DNA from: Vibrio sp. SCSIO 43137
GTDB lineage: Bacteria > Pseudomonadota > Gammaproteobacteria > Enterobacterales > Vibrionaceae
NCBI RefSeq assembly: GCF_028201475.1
Contig: NZ_CP116383.1
Coordinates: 2,542,001-2,606,000, forward strand
Reading direction: 5' to 3'
DNA: 64,000 nucleotides
A program made the position numbers and the translations under genes. The notes under the pieces are model-generated. The model saw nothing but the letters and a program-made list of their open reading frames with translations, was not told the DNA's origin and searched no databases. Shown one piece after another: positions 63,406 through 64,000 of this stretch. Positions within the stretch are counted from its first letter, which is position 1. Every line of letters starts with the position of its first letter.

Positions 63406-64000
63406 ATGAAGGAACTTATTCTTCATGGCGCAACTGTGTTTATGGGCTTTTTTGCCATAATGAACCCCATTGCCAATGCACCTATTTTTCTCGGCTTAAC
63501 CAGCAATGAAGATCGAAAAACGGTTAAAGCCATCGCGTTTCGCTCCGTGTTGGTCGCTTTTATTCTTATCGCCCTTTTTGCCATTAGCGGAAAACTGATT
63601 TTTGATCTGTTCGGTATAACCCTTTACGCCCTGCGAATTACCGGCGGTATATTGGTATTTCAGATTGGTTTCCATATGCTTCAGGGACGCTCTTCTGAAG
63701 TTCACTCTCCTGCTCAGGGAGATAACGGTGAAGCCCAGAAGCAGGCTGCTTTGAGTATCGCCGTATCTCCGCTGGCTATGCCGATTCTGGCTGGCCCCGG
63801 TACTATAGCAACGGCAATGAACTTTGCCTCTGCACCAGGTAACGGCGAAGCCATTATCACCATTATCTGTTTTGCCATTCTCTGCCTGATGACCTACTTC
63901 ATCTTTATTTCCGGTGAAAAACTGGTTAAAGCCATCGGCCCGGATGTAATGAATGTGATCACCAAGATGATGGGATTAATTCTGGCTGTAATTGGTGTGC
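63406..64000 (+). CDS. MarC-family (YhgN-like) inner-membrane protein, 3' end outside the window
   Basis: The frame from ATG 63406 is open to the end of the window (198 codons seen). It encodes a hydrophobic protein with family motifs AIMNPIANAPIFLGLT, LFGITLYALRITGGILVFQIGFHML and PLAMPILAGPGTIATAM. Most likely it is the YhgN/YchE branch of MarC proteins: six-helix membrane proteins of unknown role, despite the old multiple-antibiotic-resistance name. No ribosome binding site is obvious; the yebG terminator lies 136 bp upstream. Confidence 0.9.
   Translation, partial: MKELILHGATVFMGFFAIMNPIANAPIFLGLTSNEDRKTVKAIAFRSVLVAFILIALFAISGKLIFDLFGITLYALRITGGILVFQIGFHMLQGRSSEVHSPAQGDNGEAQKQAALSIAVSPLAMPILAGPGTIATAMNFASAPGNGEAIITIICFAILCLMTYFIFISGEKLVKAIGPDVMNVITKMMGLILAVIGV

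Noticed and set aside
1..64000. Defence system, prophage, integron, CRISPR or toxin-antitoxin locus
   Set aside because: I looked for recombinase, transposase, Cas, restriction and toxin motifs and regularly spaced repeats. All large frames are core metabolic, envelope, repair or respiratory genes. RecBCD is the standard housekeeping complex.
1..64000. tRNA or rRNA genes
   Set aside because: No cloverleaf with GGTTCGAATC-like T arm or conserved rRNA stretch was recognised in the intergenic regions; a tRNAscan run would settle this.

Overview
The window looks like ordinary chromosomal backbone from a marine gammaproteobacterium of the Vibrionaceae, most likely Vibrio or a close relative. Reasons: a complete six-gene Na+-translocating NADH:quinone reductase operon (nqrA-F) followed by apbE and nqrM, an OmpK/Tsx-type porin, a DUF2850-like protein, and Vibrio-type gene orders such as mrdA-mrdB-rlpA-dacA-ybeD-lipB-lipA and recC-recB-recD without ptrA between them. 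I see no phage, insertion sequence, integron, CRISPR array, rRNA or tRNA. Both edges cut genes: mrdA on the left and a MarC-family gene on the right.

Layout. 1-6.6 kb: cell elongation and wall genes (PBP2, RodA, RlpA, PBP5), YbeD and the lipoate pair lipB-lipA. 6.7-10.6 kb: a small lipoprotein, glyA with a PurR operator, a YitT-family membrane protein and an M20 amidohydrolase. 10.6-15.6 kb, minus strand: trehalose uptake and hydrolysis (treB-treC), their repressor treR with twin operators, and gmhB. 15.8-18.5 kb: methionine importer metNIQ behind tandem met boxes. 18.5-24.4 kb: a TPP-riboswitch operon for thiamin-pyrimidine salvage (thiD, a ThiZ/X/Y-like ABC importer, tenA, thiM, thiE); thiM carries a frameshift. 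24.4-28.5 kb: trmO, proS, a YebE-like protein, yaeP and a DUF4250 protein.

28.5-31.0 kb, minus strand: a YggN-like protein, then a LexA-controlled pair in which dinB overlaps a GreA/GreB-like gene by 4 nt. 31.1-38.5 kb, minus strand: nqrABCDEF-apbE-nqrM. 38.9-44.7 kb: bolA, rlmG, yajG, a periplasmic cyclophilin, ampG and the OmpK/Tsx porin. 44.7-48.7 kb: panE-yajL-csdA facing csdE-tcdA. 48.8-52.4 kb: mltA, a DUF2850-like protein, argA with two ARG boxes, and a small possible gene closed by a terminator. 52.5-61.5 kb, minus strand: recC-recB-recD joined by 8-nt start/stop overlaps. 61.8-64 kb: ribB under an FMN riboswitch, LexA-boxed yebG, and the start of a MarC-family gene.

The regulation is unusually legible. 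Good matches can be read for PurR, TreR, CRP, MetJ, LexA (twice) and ArgR, a weaker one for CpxR, plus TPP and FMN riboswitches. DNA repair recurs (dinB, yebG, recBCD), as do two separate enzymes acting on the t6A37 tRNA modification (trmO, tcdA). I did not find a clearly new multi-gene system. The best leads are the SOS-coupled dinB/Gre-like pair, the thiM frameshift, the 18-bp repeat array inside recB, a possible 62-residue small protein, and several unassigned palindromes or hairpins.
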